Source: Tsukamurella sp. PLM1
GTDB taxonomy: Bacteria > Actinomycetota > Actinomycetes > Mycobacteriales > Mycobacteriaceae
Assembly: GCF_023168325.1 (NCBI RefSeq)
Contig: NZ_AP025688.1
Span: forward strand, 496,001-560,000
DNA length: 64,000 nucleotides
Direction: 5' to 3'
Every line of letters begins with the position of its first letter. Within the stretch, counting starts at the first letter, position 1. Shown here piece after piece: positions 27,922 through 37,726 of the stretch. The notes beneath the pieces were generated by a model that was given only the letters and a program-made list of their open reading frames with translations, was not told the DNA's origin and ran no database searches. Made by a program: the position numbers and the translations under genes.

Positions 27922-29516
27922 TGAGTACTCCTGTCAAGCAGTCCCTTCCCCGCCGTGCGTGGGCGACCGTCCGCAACACCTGGCGCTCGCTGACCTCGAT
28001 GAAGACCGCGCTGGTCCTGCTGTTCCTGCTCGCCGTGGCCGCGATGCCCGGCGCGCTCCTGCCGCAGCGCGACATCGACGCGCAGGCCACCGCGAAGTGG
28101 ATCGACGACCACGCGACCATCGGCCCGATCCTCGACAAGGTCCAGGCCTTCGACGTGTTCCGGTCGGTGTGGTTCACGTCGATCTACGTGCTGCTGTTCG
28201 TCTCGCTGGTGGGCTGCATCGTGCCCCGGCTGTTCGAGCACGTGCGCGCGCTGCGTACCCCGCCGGTGTCCGTGCCGCGCAACCTGTCCCGCCTGCCGCG
28301 CCACACCCGGCGGGAGAGCGCCGAGGCGCCGGACGCCGCCGCCGCGACGGTGCTCACCGGCCTGCGCGGATGGCGCAGGATCTCCCGCCCGGGCGGCCCC
28401 AACGATCCCGCGGGCACCGTCACCGTCTCCGCGGAGAAGGGATACCTGCGCGAGGCCGGGAACCTGCTGTTCCACATCTCGCTGCTCGGGATCCTCGTGG
28501 CGATCGGCGTCGGGCAGCAGTACGGCTACGAGGGTTCGCGCATCGTGATCGAGGGCGACGGCGGCTTCTGCAACAGCTCGTCGAACTACGACAGCTTCCG
28601 CGCCGGCAACCTCGTCGACGGCACCGGCCTCGCGCCGTTCTGCCTGCGCGCCGACGACGTCCAGGCGACTTTCCTGCCCAACGCCCAGCCCGACATGTTC
28701 CGGACGATGGCCTCCTACCAGGACCGCGAGGGTCTGCGGACGGACACCTGGAAGCAGTACGCGATCGAGGTGAACAAGCCGCTCCGGATGGAGGGCGTGC
28801 GCGTGTACATGCTGGGCCACGGCTACGCCGGCACGTTCACCGTGACGTACCCCGGCGGTCAGACCCGCACCCAGACCATGCAGTTCGCCCCGCAGGACAA
28901 GGTCTACTTCCTCAGCTCCGGCGCGCTGCGGTTCGACCCGCCGCCGGAGCTCTACCGCACCGAGGACGAGCGGCGCACCAAGCAGATCGGGATCGAGGGG
29001 CTCCTCGCCCCCACCAAGCAGCTCGACGGTTCCCTGCTCACCTCGAAGTTCCCGGCGCCCAACGATCCGGCCGTGGCGGTCGACATCTACGAGGGCGACA
29101 CCGGTCTCGACACCGGCAAGCCGCAGAACATCTTCTCGCTCAGCCGCGATCAGATCGACTCCGGCCGGCTGGAGAAGAAGGCGCGGGTGAACCTGACGGT
29201 CGGGCAGTCGACCACGCTCGAGGACGGCACCCGGGTCCGCTTCGACGGGGTGAAGAGCTTCGCGGCGCTGCAGGTCAGCCACAACCCGGCGCAGAATTGG
29301 ACGCTGGTGTTCGCGATCGGCATGCTCGCCGGACTGGTCGTGTCGCTGACGGTGAAGCGGCGCCGGGTGTTCGCCCGGCTGACCCCGCGCGACGACGGCG
29401 GTACCGTAATGGAGATCGCCGGCCTGGCCCGCACCGACCAGGCCGGATGGAACGAGGACTTCGAAGCACTGGCCGACCGCCTGGCCGGCCCCAACGGTGA
29501 GAAGGTAACGCAGTAA
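27921..29516 (+). CDS. resB: Cytochrome c biogenesis protein ResB
   Basis: Part of the system II (Ccs) cytochrome c synthetase that carries haem outward and attaches it to apocytochrome c. The 531-residue protein has N-terminal TM segments (TALVLLFLLAVAAMPGALLPQR, ~residues 30-50, and VWFTSIYVLLFVSLVGCIVPRL), a third TM near 180 (LLFHISLLGILVAIGVGQQYG), a large extracytoplasmic domain, and a last TM near residue 465 (LVFAIGMLAGLVVSLTVKRR). This matches Rv0528. It overlaps ccdA and ccsA by one base or codon at each end. Confidence 0.94.
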   Translation: MSTPVKQSLPRRAWATVRNTWRSLTSMKTALVLLFLLAVAAMPGALLPQRDIDAQATAKWIDDHATIGPILDKVQAFDVFRSVWFTSIYVLLFVSLVGCIVPRLFEHVRALRTPPVSVPRNLSRLPRHTRRESAEAPDAAAATVLTGLRGWRRISRPGGPNDPAGTVTVSAEKGYLREAGNLLFHISLLGILVAIGVGQQYGYEGSRIVIEGDGGFCNSSSNYDSFRAGNLVDGTGLAPFCLRADDVQATFLPNAQPDMFRTMASYQDREGLRTDTWKQYAIEVNKPLRMEGVRVYMLGHGYAGTFTVTYPGGQTRTQTMQFAPQDKVYFLSSGALRFDPPPELYRTEDERRTKQIGIEGLLAPTKQLDGSLLTSKFPAPNDPAVAVDIYEGDTGLDTGKPQNIFSLSRDQIDSGRLEKKARVNLTVGQSTTLEDGTRVRFDGVKSFAALQVSHNPAQNWTLVFAIGMLAGLVVSLTVKRRRVFARLTPRDDGGTVMEIAGLARTDQAGWNEDFEALADRLAGPNGEKVTQ

Positions 29517-30511
29517 TGGGACCCGAGACGAACCTCGAGCTGGCGAAGTACGCCGACGTACTGTTCACCAGCGCCACCGCGATCTACGCGATCGCGCTGA
29601 TCCTCCTGGTGATCGAGCTGGCCACGTCCCGCGTGGACGCGAGTGCGGCCCGCGACCGCAGCCGCGAGCTGGTCGCGGCCGGCGGTGCCCCCATCGCCAG
29701 CGACGGGGCCCCGGGGCTCGTCGTCGACGACGGTCCGCGGCGCAGCAAGTCCGAGCGGATCGGCCGGATGGGCTACGCCGTGATCGTCGCGGGCCTGCTC
29801 GCGCACGTCACGTCGATCGTCGTCCGCGGCATGGCGACGGGGCGCATGCCGTGGGGCAACATGTACGAGTTCGTGACCATCACCTGCGCGGGCGCGGTCC
29901 TCGCCGGGCTGGTGATGCTGCGCAGGTCCGAGACCCGGCCGATCCTGGTGTTCGTGCTGGTGCCCGTGCTCGCGTTGATGTTCGTCGCGGAGGGCGTGCT
30001 GTACACGACGGCCGGTCCGGTGGTGCCGGCGCTCAAGTCGTACTGGCTCGCGATCCACGTGTCGATCGTGTCGATCGGCTCGGGCATCTTCCTCGTGTCC
30101 GGCGTCGCGAGCCTGCTCTACCTGCTGCGGCGCCGGTACGAGCTGCCGGACGGGACGCTCGCGGCACCGTCGGGCGCGCTGGGCCGGCTGGTGCAGGCGC
30201 TGCCCGCCTCGCACGTGCTCGACCGCGTGGCGTACGGCACCGTGATCGTGGCGTTCCCGTTGTTCAGCGCGGGCGTGATCTGCGGCGCCATCTGGGCGGA
30301 GGCGGCGTGGGGCCGGCCGTGGGGATGGGATCCGAAGGAGACGGTGTCGTTCATCTCCTGGGTGATCTACGCCGCGTACCTGCATGCGCGGGCCACGTCC
30401 GTGTGGCGGAAAGCGGCGCCGTATTTGAACATTCTCGGTTTCGCCACGATGGTGTTCAATTTGTTCTTCATCAATTACGTGGTGTCGGGTCTCCATTCTT
30501 ACGCGGGCTGA
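29516..30511 (+). CDS. ccsA: Cytochrome c biogenesis protein CcsA/CcsB (haem handling)
   Basis: Partner of ResB in cytochrome c synthesis. The 331-residue multi-TM protein carries the tryptophan-rich WWD-type haem-handling motif WGRPWGWDPKETVSFISW near residue 265 and conserved histidines in TM segments (GLLAHVTSIVVRG, SYWLAIHVSIVSIG, YAAYLHARAT). ATG 29516 overlaps the resB TAA. A strong hairpin after its stop (30540-30566) ends the hemL-ccs transcript. Confidence 0.95.
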   Translation: MGPETNLELAKYADVLFTSATAIYAIALILLVIELATSRVDASAARDRSRELVAAGGAPIASDGAPGLVVDDGPRRSKSERIGRMGYAVIVAGLLAHVTSIVVRGMATGRMPWGNMYEFVTITCAGAVLAGLVMLRRSETRPILVFVLVPVLALMFVAEGVLYTTAGPVVPALKSYWLAIHVSIVSIGSGIFLVSGVASLLYLLRRRYELPDGTLAAPSGALGRLVQALPASHVLDRVAYGTVIVAFPLFSAGVICGAIWAEAAWGRPWGWDPKETVSFISWVIYAAYLHARATSVWRKAAPYLNILGFATMVFNLFFINYVVSGLHSYAG

Positions 30512-30539
30512 GAATCCGCCGGGTATCCACGTACGAAAG

Positions 30540-30570
30540 GGCGCCGCTCCGGATCGGAGCGGCGCCTTCG
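30540..30570. terminator. Strong hairpin terminator between ccsA and the BldC-like gene
   Basis: GGCGCCGCTCCG (30540-30551) and CGGAGCGGCGCC (30555-30566) make a perfect 12-bp stem with a GAT loop, followed by TTCG. It lies between two convergent genes and can act on both strands. The T-tract is short, as is usual in actinobacteria. Confidence 0.8.
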
Positions 30571-30584
30571 GCGTTCGTGCGGGC

Positions 30585-30824
30585 CTACGAGCTGGTGTTC
30601 TGGTTCAGGAGAGCAAAGACTTCGGAGGCGCGGAAGCGGCGATGGCCGCCAGGGGTGCGGACGGAGCCGAGTAGGCCCGCGCCGGCCCACCGGGTGACCG
30701 TCTTCGGGTTCACGTTGAAGAGCGCAGCGACCTGGCCTGGGGTCATCAGGCGCTCGGGCTGGCGCGGGGCCGCCGTGCGCGGGTCGGCCGTGCGCTGGGC
30801 GAGGTTCTGGTGTGCCGTCGTCAT
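30585..30824 (-). CDS. BldC-like MerR-family DNA-binding protein
   Basis: A 79-residue protein consisting essentially of a winged HTH: RLMTPGQVAALFNVNPKTVTRWAGAGLLGSVRTPGGHRRF, with the BldC/excisionase-type PGGHRRF wing. The N-terminal tail is Ala/Arg/Gln-rich, and there is no effector domain. BldC-type proteins bind direct repeats and act as developmental or housekeeping regulators. ATG 30824 was chosen since the HTH needs nothing upstream. It is convergent with ccsA and divergent from the DUF4229 gene. Confidence 0.88.
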   Translation of the reverse strand: MTTAHQNLAQRTADPRTAAPRQPERLMTPGQVAALFNVNPKTVTRWAGAGLLGSVRTPGGHRRFRASEVFALLNQNTSS

Positions 30825-30922
30825 CCGCCCAGTATGCAGCGATTTGCCCGAGTACGCGAACCTCCATTCAAGTGCCAAGAATTGGTAAAGTCGGATTTCG
30901 GACTGGTAGTAGGCTGGACGGC

Positions 30923-31222
30923 ATGACCGATACGGGAGCAGCCAAGCGAGCGCTGGCGCGCGACATTCTTTTGTATACACTGTTTCGCCTGGCGCTTGTC
31001 GTGGTGATCGCCGCGGCGTTCTACGGAATCGGCAGACTGTTCACCGACGACGTTCCCCTCGTCATCGTCTTCCTGTTCGCGCTCGTCGTCGCGATGCCGC
31101 TGTCGATGGTGATCGGAAAGGGGTTGCGGGATCGCGTGAACAAGAACGCCGCGATCATCGACGACGCACGCAAGAACAAGCGCGACGATTTCCGTAAGCG
31201 TCTGCAGGGCGTGGACGAATGA
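30923..31222 (+). CDS. DUF4229 small membrane protein
   Basis: A 99-residue protein with two TM helices (about residues 18-38 and 47-66) separated by a short loop, and a basic C-terminal tail ([16 protein letters not shown]). It matches the DUF4229 pattern of Rv0531, found at this place in mycobacteria. Function is unknown. Its stop overlaps the ATG of the PLP-enzyme gene (ATGA), so the two are co-translated. Confidence 0.82.
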   Translation: MTDTGAAKRALARDILLYTLFRLALVVVIAAAFYGIGRLFTDDVPLVIVFLFALVVAMPLSMVIGKGLRDRVNKNAAIIDDARKNKRDDFRKRLQGVDE

Positions 31223-32310
31223 CCCGGGTCTGCGACCGGTCGCTCGACCGCTCGTGGGTCGACAACGCCGTCCGGCTGATCGAGGCCGACGCGCGCCGCA
31301 GCGCGGACACGCACCTGCTGCGGTTCCCGCTCGGGTCGTGGGCGGACGGGGTGCAGCTGTACCTCAAGGACGAGACCACGCACATCACGGGCAGCCTGAA
31401 GCACCGTCTGGCCCGCTCCCTGTTCCTGTACGCGCTGTGCAACGGGTGGGTGCGCGAGGGCACCACGGTGATCGAGGCGTCGTCGGGGTCCACCGCGGTG
31501 TCGGAGGCGTACTTCGCGAAGCTCCTCGGCCTGCCGTTCGTGGCGGTGATGACGCGGACCACCTCGCCCGCGAAGGTGGCGCTCATCGAGCGCGAGGGCG
31601 GTACCTGCCACTTCGTGGACCGCGCCGACGAGGTGTACACCGAAGCCGCTCGGCTCGCGGATGAGCTCGGTGGCCACTACATGGACCAGTTCACGCACGC
31701 CGAACGCGCCACCGACTGGCGCGGGAACAACAACATCGCCGAGTCGATCTTCTCGCAGCTCTCGCTCGAGGAGAATCCGGAGCCGGCGTGGATCGTGGTG
31801 GGCGCCGGCACGGGCGGGACGTCCGCGACGATCGGCCGCTACATCCGGTATCGGCGGCACGCGACGCGGCTGTGCGTGGTGGACCCGGAGAACTCCAGCT
31901 TCCTCCCGGGATTCGAGGCGGCGGACTGCGGCGTGGAGACCGGGAAGTCCTCGCGGATCGAGGGCATCGGACGCCCGCGCGTCGAGCCGTCGTTCATCCC
32001 GGAGATCGTGGACCGCATGGTCGGGGTGCCCGACGCGGGTTCCATCGCGGCGGCGCGGGTCGCGTCGGCGCTACTGGGCCGGCACGTCGGCGGTTCCACC
32101 GGCACCAACCTCTGGGGTGCGTTCGGCGTGCTCGCCGAGATGGTGGCCGCGGGTACGCGGGGCAGCGTGGTCACCCTGCTCGCCGACGACGGTGACCGCT
32201 ACCTCGACACCTACTTCGACGACGCCTGGGTCGCGGAGAAGGGCTTCGACCTCATCCCGCCCACGCTCACCGTCGAGCGTTTCCTGGCCGACGGTTCCTG
32301 GCGGGAGTGA
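31219..32310 (+). CDS. PLP-dependent cysteine synthase-family enzyme, Cds1-like
   Basis: Fold-type II PLP enzyme of 363 residues. The cofactor Lys is in [15 protein letters not shown] (about residue 58) and the substrate loop in [15 protein letters not shown]. The glycine-rich phosphate site is [14 protein letters not shown]. The C-terminus differs from CysK/CysM and most resembles mycobacterial Cds1 (Rv3684), a cysteine desulfhydrase releasing H2S, pyruvate and ammonia. The desulfhydrase role is inferred from resemblance; it could be a different beta-eliminating enzyme. It overlaps the DUF4229 gene. Confidence 0.8.
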   Translation: MTRVCDRSLDRSWVDNAVRLIEADARRSADTHLLRFPLGSWADGVQLYLKDETTHITGSLKHRLARSLFLYALCNGWVREGTTVIEASSGSTAVSEAYFAKLLGLPFVAVMTRTTSPAKVALIEREGGTCHFVDRADEVYTEAARLADELGGHYMDQFTHAERATDWRGNNNIAESIFSQLSLEENPEPAWIVVGAGTGGTSATIGRYIRYRRHATRLCVVDPENSSFLPGFEAADCGVETGKSSRIEGIGRPRVEPSFIPEIVDRMVGVPDAGSIAAARVASALLGRHVGGSTGTNLWGAFGVLAEMVAAGTRGSVVTLLADDGDRYLDTYFDDAWVAEKGFDLIPPTLTVERFLADGSWRE

Positions 32311-32398
32311 GCGGGGCGTCCTGGCTGCGGCGTGAATCGCTCGCCCGACGTGTCCGTGGGGCACCTGTTCTGCCCGCGGTTTTGGCTGGGGCACCCGA

Positions 32399-32545
32399 TC
32401 TGCGCTCAGGCACCCGGCATGCAGGGTGTCTACGGGCATTTCGGGTGTTATTGGTGCTGGTGGCGGGCAGTTCGGGTGTTGATGGTGCTGGTGGCGGGCG
32501 TTTCGGGTGTCGCAACCCGCGGACAGGCGTTTCGGGGGTTGCGGC
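32399..32545. repeat. 31-bp tandem repeats and palindrome in the menA-side gap (family B)
   Basis: The 293-bp gap after the PLP enzyme has no gene. It contains GGCACCCGGCATGCAGGGTG (32409-32428), a degenerate copy of the palindrome at 24476. Two 31-bp units beginning TTTCGGGTGTTATTGG (32439-32469) and GTTCGGGTGTTGATGG (32470-32500), each ending in GGTGCTGGTGGCGGGC, follow. A third partial start TTTCGGGTGTCGC is at 32501 and TTTCGGGGG at 32529. The shared TTTCGGGTG core links this to the hairpin cluster before hemL. Confidence 0.65.
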
Positions 32546-32603
32546 GGCCGGCTGCGGTGGTAGCTCGCCGCGGGCGTCGTTCGACCGGCGCCCTACATCC
32601 GGG

Positions 32604-33478
32604 TCAGGCGCCCAGGAACAGCCCCACTGCGGCGGCGATGGACCACACGAGCATCGCCAGCCCGGTCTGGGCGAGGGCGGGGATCAGGGCGGGGCCCTGT
32701 CCGCCGCGGACGACCGGCAGCGCCGCCCGCGCGGCCAGCGGAGCGGAGAGCAGGGTGAGCAGCGCCCACGGCGTCGCGACGGCGGCGAGGGCGAGGCCGA
32801 GCACCGTCGGGATGAGGACGAGAGCGGCGAACAGGACGCGGGTGCGGGCGTCGCCGAGCCGGACGGCGAGGGTGATCTTGCCGGATTCGCGGTCGGTGGG
32901 GATGTCGCGCAGGTTGTTGGCGACGAGGACCGCGGAGCTGTACGAGCCCACCGCGCAGGCGGCGAGAGCGCCGGCACCGTCGACCCGCCCGGCCTGGACG
33001 AACTCGGTACCCAGCACCGCCACGAGCCCGAAGAACACGAACACCGCGATCTCGCCGAAGCCGAGGTACCCGTACGGCTTCGACCCGCCGGTGTAGAACC
33101 ACGCGCCCGCCACGCACACCGCGCCCACCGCGATCAACCAGGGCGCGGAGGTCAGCGACAGCGCCACCCCGGCCGCGCCGCCCACCCCGAAACAGGCGAA
33201 CGCCGCCCGCTTCACCGCCGCGGGGGAGGCGAGCCCGGACCCGACGAGGCGCAGCGGCCCGACGCGGTCGTCGTCGGTGCCGCGGATGCCGTCGGAGTAG
33301 TCGTTGGCGAAGTTCACGCCGACGATCAGCGACAGCGACACCACCAGCGCGAGGAGCGCCTTCCACCAGACCGCCTCGCCCAGGAAGCCCGCCGCCCCGT
33401 GCCCGCGATCACCGGGGCGATCGCGTTAGGGAGCGTGCGGGGTCGGGCCCCTTCGAGCCACTGCGCTGCGGTTGCCAT
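32604..33478 (-). CDS. menA: 1,4-dihydroxy-2-naphthoate polyprenyltransferase (frameshifted)
   Basis: UbiA-family integral membrane prenyltransferase that attaches the polyprenyl chain to DHNA, giving demethylmenaquinone. The Asp-rich motif NFANDYSDG, followed by [10 protein letters not shown], is near residues 65-85, and the second Asp-rich motif [17 protein letters not shown] near 175-190. Eight or nine TM segments are apparent. The N-terminus [20 protein letters not shown] lies in another frame: one G is missing in the G run at 33395-33398 (read CCCC on plus). The corrected length of 291 residues matches M. tuberculosis MenA (292). Start ATG is at 33478. Confidence 0.93.
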
Positions 33479-33498
33479 GCACCCAGCCTATGCAGTCG

Positions 33499-35292
33499 CT
33501 ACAGGACGGAGGTGTCCAGGTCGAGCGTGGTGCGGTCGAGCTTCGCCAGCAGGTCGAACCCGGTGTGCGCCGTGGGCAGCTCGTAGACGAAGAAGTACTG
33601 CGCGGCCGTCCGCTTGCCGCGGTAGAAGGCGTCCTCGCGGGCCGTGCCGTCCTCGGCGTAGGTCGCGAGCGCCTGATCCAGCCATAGCCACGCGATCACG
33701 ACGTGGCCCAGCGCGTCGAGGTAGGCCGTGGCGTTCGCGAGGGACAGCGCGGGGTCGCCGGCGCCGCCGAGCGTCATCGTGACCTCGACCGCGCGCTGCG
33801 CGGCGGCCCGCAGGGCGGCGGCGTGCGGAGCCAGCTCCTCGACCTTGTCGGCGCGGGCGGCCGTCTCCTCGATCCGCCCCAGCAGTGCGCCGAAGGCCGC
33901 GCCGCCGTGCTGCGGCACCTTGCGGCCCAGCAGGTCCAGGCCGTGGATCGCCTTGGCGCCCTCGTGGATCGCGTTGAGCCGGTTGTCCCGGTACAGCTGC
34001 TCGACGTTGAACTCGCGCGTGTAGCCGTAGCCGCCGTGGATCTGGATGGCGTAGTCGTTGGCCTTCGTGGCCCACTCGCTGGGCCAGCTCTTGATGATCG
34101 GGGTGAGGAAGTCGAGGAGCTGCCCGGCGGCCGTCCGCTCGTCCTCCGACGGTGCGGTGTCCGCGTCGTCGACCAGGCGCGCGCCGAACAGCGCGAGCGC
34201 CAGGCCGCCCTCGACGTAGCTCTTCTGCGCGAGCAGCATCCGGCGCACGTCGGGGTGCTCGATGATCGGGACCTGCGGCCCGGTCGGGGCGGTGACGGGC
34301 CGGCCCTGCACCCGGGTCTTGGCGTACTCGAGCGACTGCAGGTAGCCGGTGTAGCCGATCGCCGACGACGCGAGGCCCACGGCGACGCGCGCCTCGTTCA
34401 TCATCTGGAACATCTGGACCAGGCCGCGGTTCTCGGTGCCGACCAGGTAGCCGGTGGCACCGTCGAGCGAGAGCAGGCAGTTGGTGGTGCCCTTGTTGCC
34501 CATCTTGTGGTTCAGGCTGACCAGCGTCACGGCGTTGCGCTCGCCGACCGACTGATCGTCGTTCACCAGGTACTTCGGGACGATGAACAGCGAGATGCCC
34601 TTGACGCCGTCCGGCGCGCCGGGGACCTTTGCGAGCACGAGGTGGACGATGTTCTCGGACATCTCGTGGTCGCCGCCGGTGATCCACATCTTGGTGCCGG
34701 TGATGGCGTAGCTGCCGTCCGCGCGGGGCTCGGCCTTGGCGCTGATGTCGGCGAGCGCGGAGCCGGCGTCGGGCTCCGAGAGGCACATGGTGCCGGTGAA
34801 CCGGCCCTCGATCATCGGCTCGAGGAAGAGCCGCTTCTGCTCGTCGGTGCCGAAGGAGCGGATCACGTTGCCGTTGCCCAGGGTGAGGCCCGAGTAGACG
34901 GTGGTGGAGACGTTCGCGGCCTGCATCCACGCGAACGCGGCCTTGCTGATGAGCGAGGGCAGGCCGATGCCGCCCTCCTCGGCGGGGAGTTCGCCGAAGG
35001 TCAGGCCCGAGGCCGCGATCGCGTCCAGCCCGGCCTTGGTCGCGGGCAGCGTCTTCGCGGTGCCGTCGGGCTGGATCGTCGGCTCGTTCGCGTCGGCGTC
35101 CTTGTAGTGGTTCGACAGCTTCTGCACCGCGATGTCGGCGGCCAGGTCGAGCGCGGCGTCGAAGGTCTCCTTGGAGTGCTCCGCGAAGGCGTCGCGCTTG
35201 GTCAGCTCCTCGGCGTTCAGCCACTCGTAGAGCAGGAAGTCGACGTCGCGGGGGTTGAGCAGCGGGGTCTGCGCTGCGATGTTCTGCTTCAC
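33499..35292 (-). CDS. Acyl-CoA dehydrogenase, FadE5-like
   Basis: A 597-residue two-domain acyl-CoA dehydrogenase with the C-terminal extension of the FadE5 (Rv0244c) group, which acts broadly on acyl-CoA chain lengths. FAD/substrate motifs are FTGTMCLSEPDAGSALADI and YAITGTKMWITGGDHEM, with IQIHGGYGYTREFNVEQLYR downstream. The catalytic Glu is probably in NAIHEGAKAI. The start ATG 35292 gives the standard MKQNIAAQTPLLNPRDVDFLLYE-like N-terminus. It is monocistronic, 20 bp upstream of menA on the same strand, so read-through into menA is possible. Confidence 0.92.
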   Translation of the reverse strand: MKQNIAAQTPLLNPRDVDFLLYEWLNAEELTKRDAFAEHSKETFDAALDLAADIAVQKLSNHYKDADANEPTIQPDGTAKTLPATKAGLDAIAASGLTFGELPAEEGGIGLPSLISKAAFAWMQAANVSTTVYSGLTLGNGNVIRSFGTDEQKRLFLEPMIEGRFTGTMCLSEPDAGSALADISAKAEPRADGSYAITGTKMWITGGDHEMSENIVHLVLAKVPGAPDGVKGISLFIVPKYLVNDDQSVGERNAVTLVSLNHKMGNKGTTNCLLSLDGATGYLVGTENRGLVQMFQMMNEARVAVGLASSAIGYTGYLQSLEYAKTRVQGRPVTAPTGPQVPIIEHPDVRRMLLAQKSYVEGGLALALFGARLVDDADTAPSEDERTAAGQLLDFLTPIIKSWPSEWATKANDYAIQIHGGYGYTREFNVEQLYRDNRLNAIHEGAKAIHGLDLLGRKVPQHGGAAFGALLGRIEETAARADKVEELAPHAAALRAAAQRAVEVTMTLGGAGDPALSLANATAYLDALGHVVIAWLWLDQALATYAEDGTAREDAFYRGKRTAAQYFFVYELPTAHTGFDLLAKLDRTTLDLDTSVL

Positions 35293-35395
35293 GGTTCTCC
35301 GATCCGGGCTGGTACTGCGGAGCTGTCTTACTCGGCGGTAACCTTACCCGAGATTCCTTCAACCGTGAATATTTGTGACGTCAGTCAACCCGCGC

Positions 35396-36541
35396 TCACC
35401 GGGCGCGCCACGCCGCGGACTGCTGCGCCGCGATCGACACCAGCCGGTCGAGGCCGAAGTTCACGTCCAGCAGGTGCGTGCCCATCAGTGGCAGCTCGTT
35501 GAGCGGCTGCGGCACCGTCAGCCGGATCCGGTACATGCTGTGCCGGTTGACCTCCGAGCAGCTTCCCACGCCGCGGCTCCTACTCACCGTCCAGGTGCTG
35601 GCCGACGTGGGCAGCGCCTCGGGGAAGGTGGTGTAGTCCATGAGGACGGAGATGATCCCGAAGGCGTAGCGCTCGCTCGGCACCGTCACGCCGACGGGGC
35701 CGGAGTCGCCGGACAGGGGCCCGGGGTCCGTGCAGGCGACGTGCTTGCCCGCGCCGACCGGGAGCTCCATCGTCTGGGACAGGAGGTCGAGGTCGGTGTT
35801 GCCGAACATCGAGATCACCGGCGCGGCGGTGTCCGTGGAATATGCGACCACACAACCGAACTCGGCGCGGCGGGTGCACAGCGGGATGTTCCGGAAGTCG
35901 CCACCCGTCGTGCTTCCCGCCGCCGTGGTCACGTTGCCGCCCATGAGGAAGGCGCCGACCAGGCGGTTCCGGACCGCTGCGTTGCCGTCGATCTCCTCGC
36001 GGATCAGCTTGCGCAGCATCATCGTTCCCTGCGAGTGCCCGATGAGGACGACGCCGCGTCCGCCGTTGTCGCGGGCCAGGTACTCGCGCCAGGCCGTCCG
36101 CACGGCGTCGTACGCGGTGTCGACGACCGGCTTCAGGTGCATCAGCATCGTGGGCGCGAGGCCCGTCAGGGTGATCTGCGGGTAGATCGGCGCGAAGACG
36201 CGGCACATCGACCCGAACCGCGCGGCCTGGAACCGGGCGATCGAGTCCACCTCGGGCATGCGCACCGGGTTGGCGTTGAGTGCCACCTGGTTCGTCACCG
36301 TCGGGTAGACGTAGAAGCAGTCGACCGCCTTGTCGGCGTCGGTCACCCTCCTGGCCGGGGTCGTCTTCCCGGTGCCGAGGTCGGTGGTGTCGGTGGGGAG
36401 GGTGCACGGGTTCGCGGTGCCCGGCCGGCACATCCACGTCGTCGACGGTGCGCCCTGCGCCGCTCCCGCCGCCAGGCTCGCGCCGAGCGCGAGGGTCGCC
36501 GATACCGCTGCGAGTCGCCCGAGGGCGCGCCGAAGGATCAT
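35396..36541 (-). CDS. Secreted DUF3089 alpha/beta-hydrolase (lipase-like)
   Basis: A 381-residue exported hydrolase. The signal peptide covers about residues 1-31 (LAAVSATLALGASLAAGAAQG). DUF3089 features are VDCFYVYPTV, VFAPIYPQITL and the nucleophile elbow VLIGHSQGTMML (Ser near residue 170). Several cysteines suggest disulfides in the extracytoplasmic protein. The family includes actinobacterial secreted lipases and esterases; the substrate is unknown. The 102-bp gap before the FadE5-like gene shows only A+T-rich promoter-like sequence. Confidence 0.85.
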   Translation of the reverse strand: MILRRALGRLAAVSATLALGASLAAGAAQGAPSTTWMCRPGTANPCTLPTDTTDLGTGKTTPARRVTDADKAVDCFYVYPTVTNQVALNANPVRMPEVDSIARFQAARFGSMCRVFAPIYPQITLTGLAPTMLMHLKPVVDTAYDAVRTAWREYLARDNGGRGVVLIGHSQGTMMLRKLIREEIDGNAAVRNRLVGAFLMGGNVTTAAGSTTGGDFRNIPLCTRRAEFGCVVAYSTDTAAPVISMFGNTDLDLLSQTMELPVGAGKHVACTDPGPLSGDSGPVGVTVPSERYAFGIISVLMDYTTFPEALPTSASTWTVSRSRGVGSCSEVNRHSMYRIRLTVPQPLNELPLMGTHLLDVNFGLDRLVSIAAQQSAAWRAR

Positions 36542-36575
36542 GCGCTGAAGATATACCGTAAGTTTTGGAATTCTC

Positions 36576-37717
36576 TCAGTATTCGGAGAACCGGTCGACC
36601 AGCGCCCGTCGGTCGACCTTGCCCGGACCGCGCCGCGGCAGCTCGTCGAGCAGGTGCAGCGCCCGCGGCGCCGCCGTCCGGTCCACCTCTGCCGCCACGG
36701 CCGCGCGCAGCGCTTCGACGGTGACCGTCGCCCCCGGCTCCGGCACCACGGCCGCCTCGACGGCCTCGCCCAGCCGCGGATCGGGCCGCCCGAACACCGC
36801 CACCTCGGCGACGCCCGGCACCCGCGCGAGGACGGCCTCCACGACCTGGGGGAGCACCGTCAGGCCGCCGGTGGAGATGGCCTCGTCGAGCCGGCCCGTG
36901 ACGGCGAGCACGCCGTCGGTGAGAGTGCCGGCGTCGTCGGTGCGGAACCAGCCCGGCTCGGCGAAGGCGGGGTGGCCGGGCGCGTTCCGGTAGCCGAGGG
37001 CCACCGTCGGGCCGCCCAGCACGACACGGGAATCCGGGACGTCCACCCGGATCTCGACACCCGGCAGCGGCACGCCGTCGTACACGCAGCCGCCGGCGGT
37101 CTCGCTCATGCCGTACGTGCGCACGATGCGGATCCCCGCGGCGAGGGCGGCCTCGCGGGCGGAGGGCGGGCAGGCGGCGCCGCCGACGAGCACGCCGTCG
37201 AACCGGGCGAGGGCCTCCGTGGCAGCGGGGTCGGCGAGGGTCTTGACCAGCTGTGTCGGCACGATCGAAACGTATCGACGGTCCGCGGTCATCCGCGCGT
37301 GCGCGGGACCGAGGGCGGCCGGGTCGAAGCCGTTCCGCACGTCGAGGCCCAGCGGCGCGTGACCGGAGGCCAGCGACCGCAGCATCACCTGCACCCCCGC
37401 GACGTGGTGCGGCGGCATCGCCAGCAGCCACTGCCCGGGCCCGCCGAGCCGCTCGTGCGTGCCCGCGGCGCTCGCGGCGAGGTTCGCGCGCGTGAGCATC
37501 GCGCCCTTGGGCGTCCCCGTGCTGCCGGATGTCGCGACCACGAGGGCCGCGCGCTCGTCGATCGCCGTGCCCGCCGCGAGGGCGTCGGACAGGCGCGCGG
37601 CCTCCTGCGATCGTGCGCGGGGACGGGCAGCCACGCGGGCGCCGTGCCCTCCAGCAGGGCGGTCAGCTGCGGGAGTGCGGATTCGACGGTGCCGATCGGC
37701 AGCGGCTCGAGGTTCAC
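36576..37717 (-). CDS. menE: o-Succinylbenzoate-CoA ligase (frameshifted)
   Basis: ANL-superfamily ligase activating OSB to OSB-CoA before MenB. The AMP-binding P-loop is VVATSGSTGTPKGAML, with later motifs RIVRTYGMSETAGG, GWFRTDDAG and the C-terminal PRRGPGKVDRRAL with the catalytic Lys. The N-terminus NLEPLPIGTVESALPQL from GTG 37717 is one base out of frame with the rest; one base is missing near 37607-37613. The corrected length is 380 residues, short for ANL enzymes but typical of actinobacterial MenE. It lies near menA, menB and menC. Confidence 0.9.
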
Positions 37718-37726
37718 CGGTCGAGA

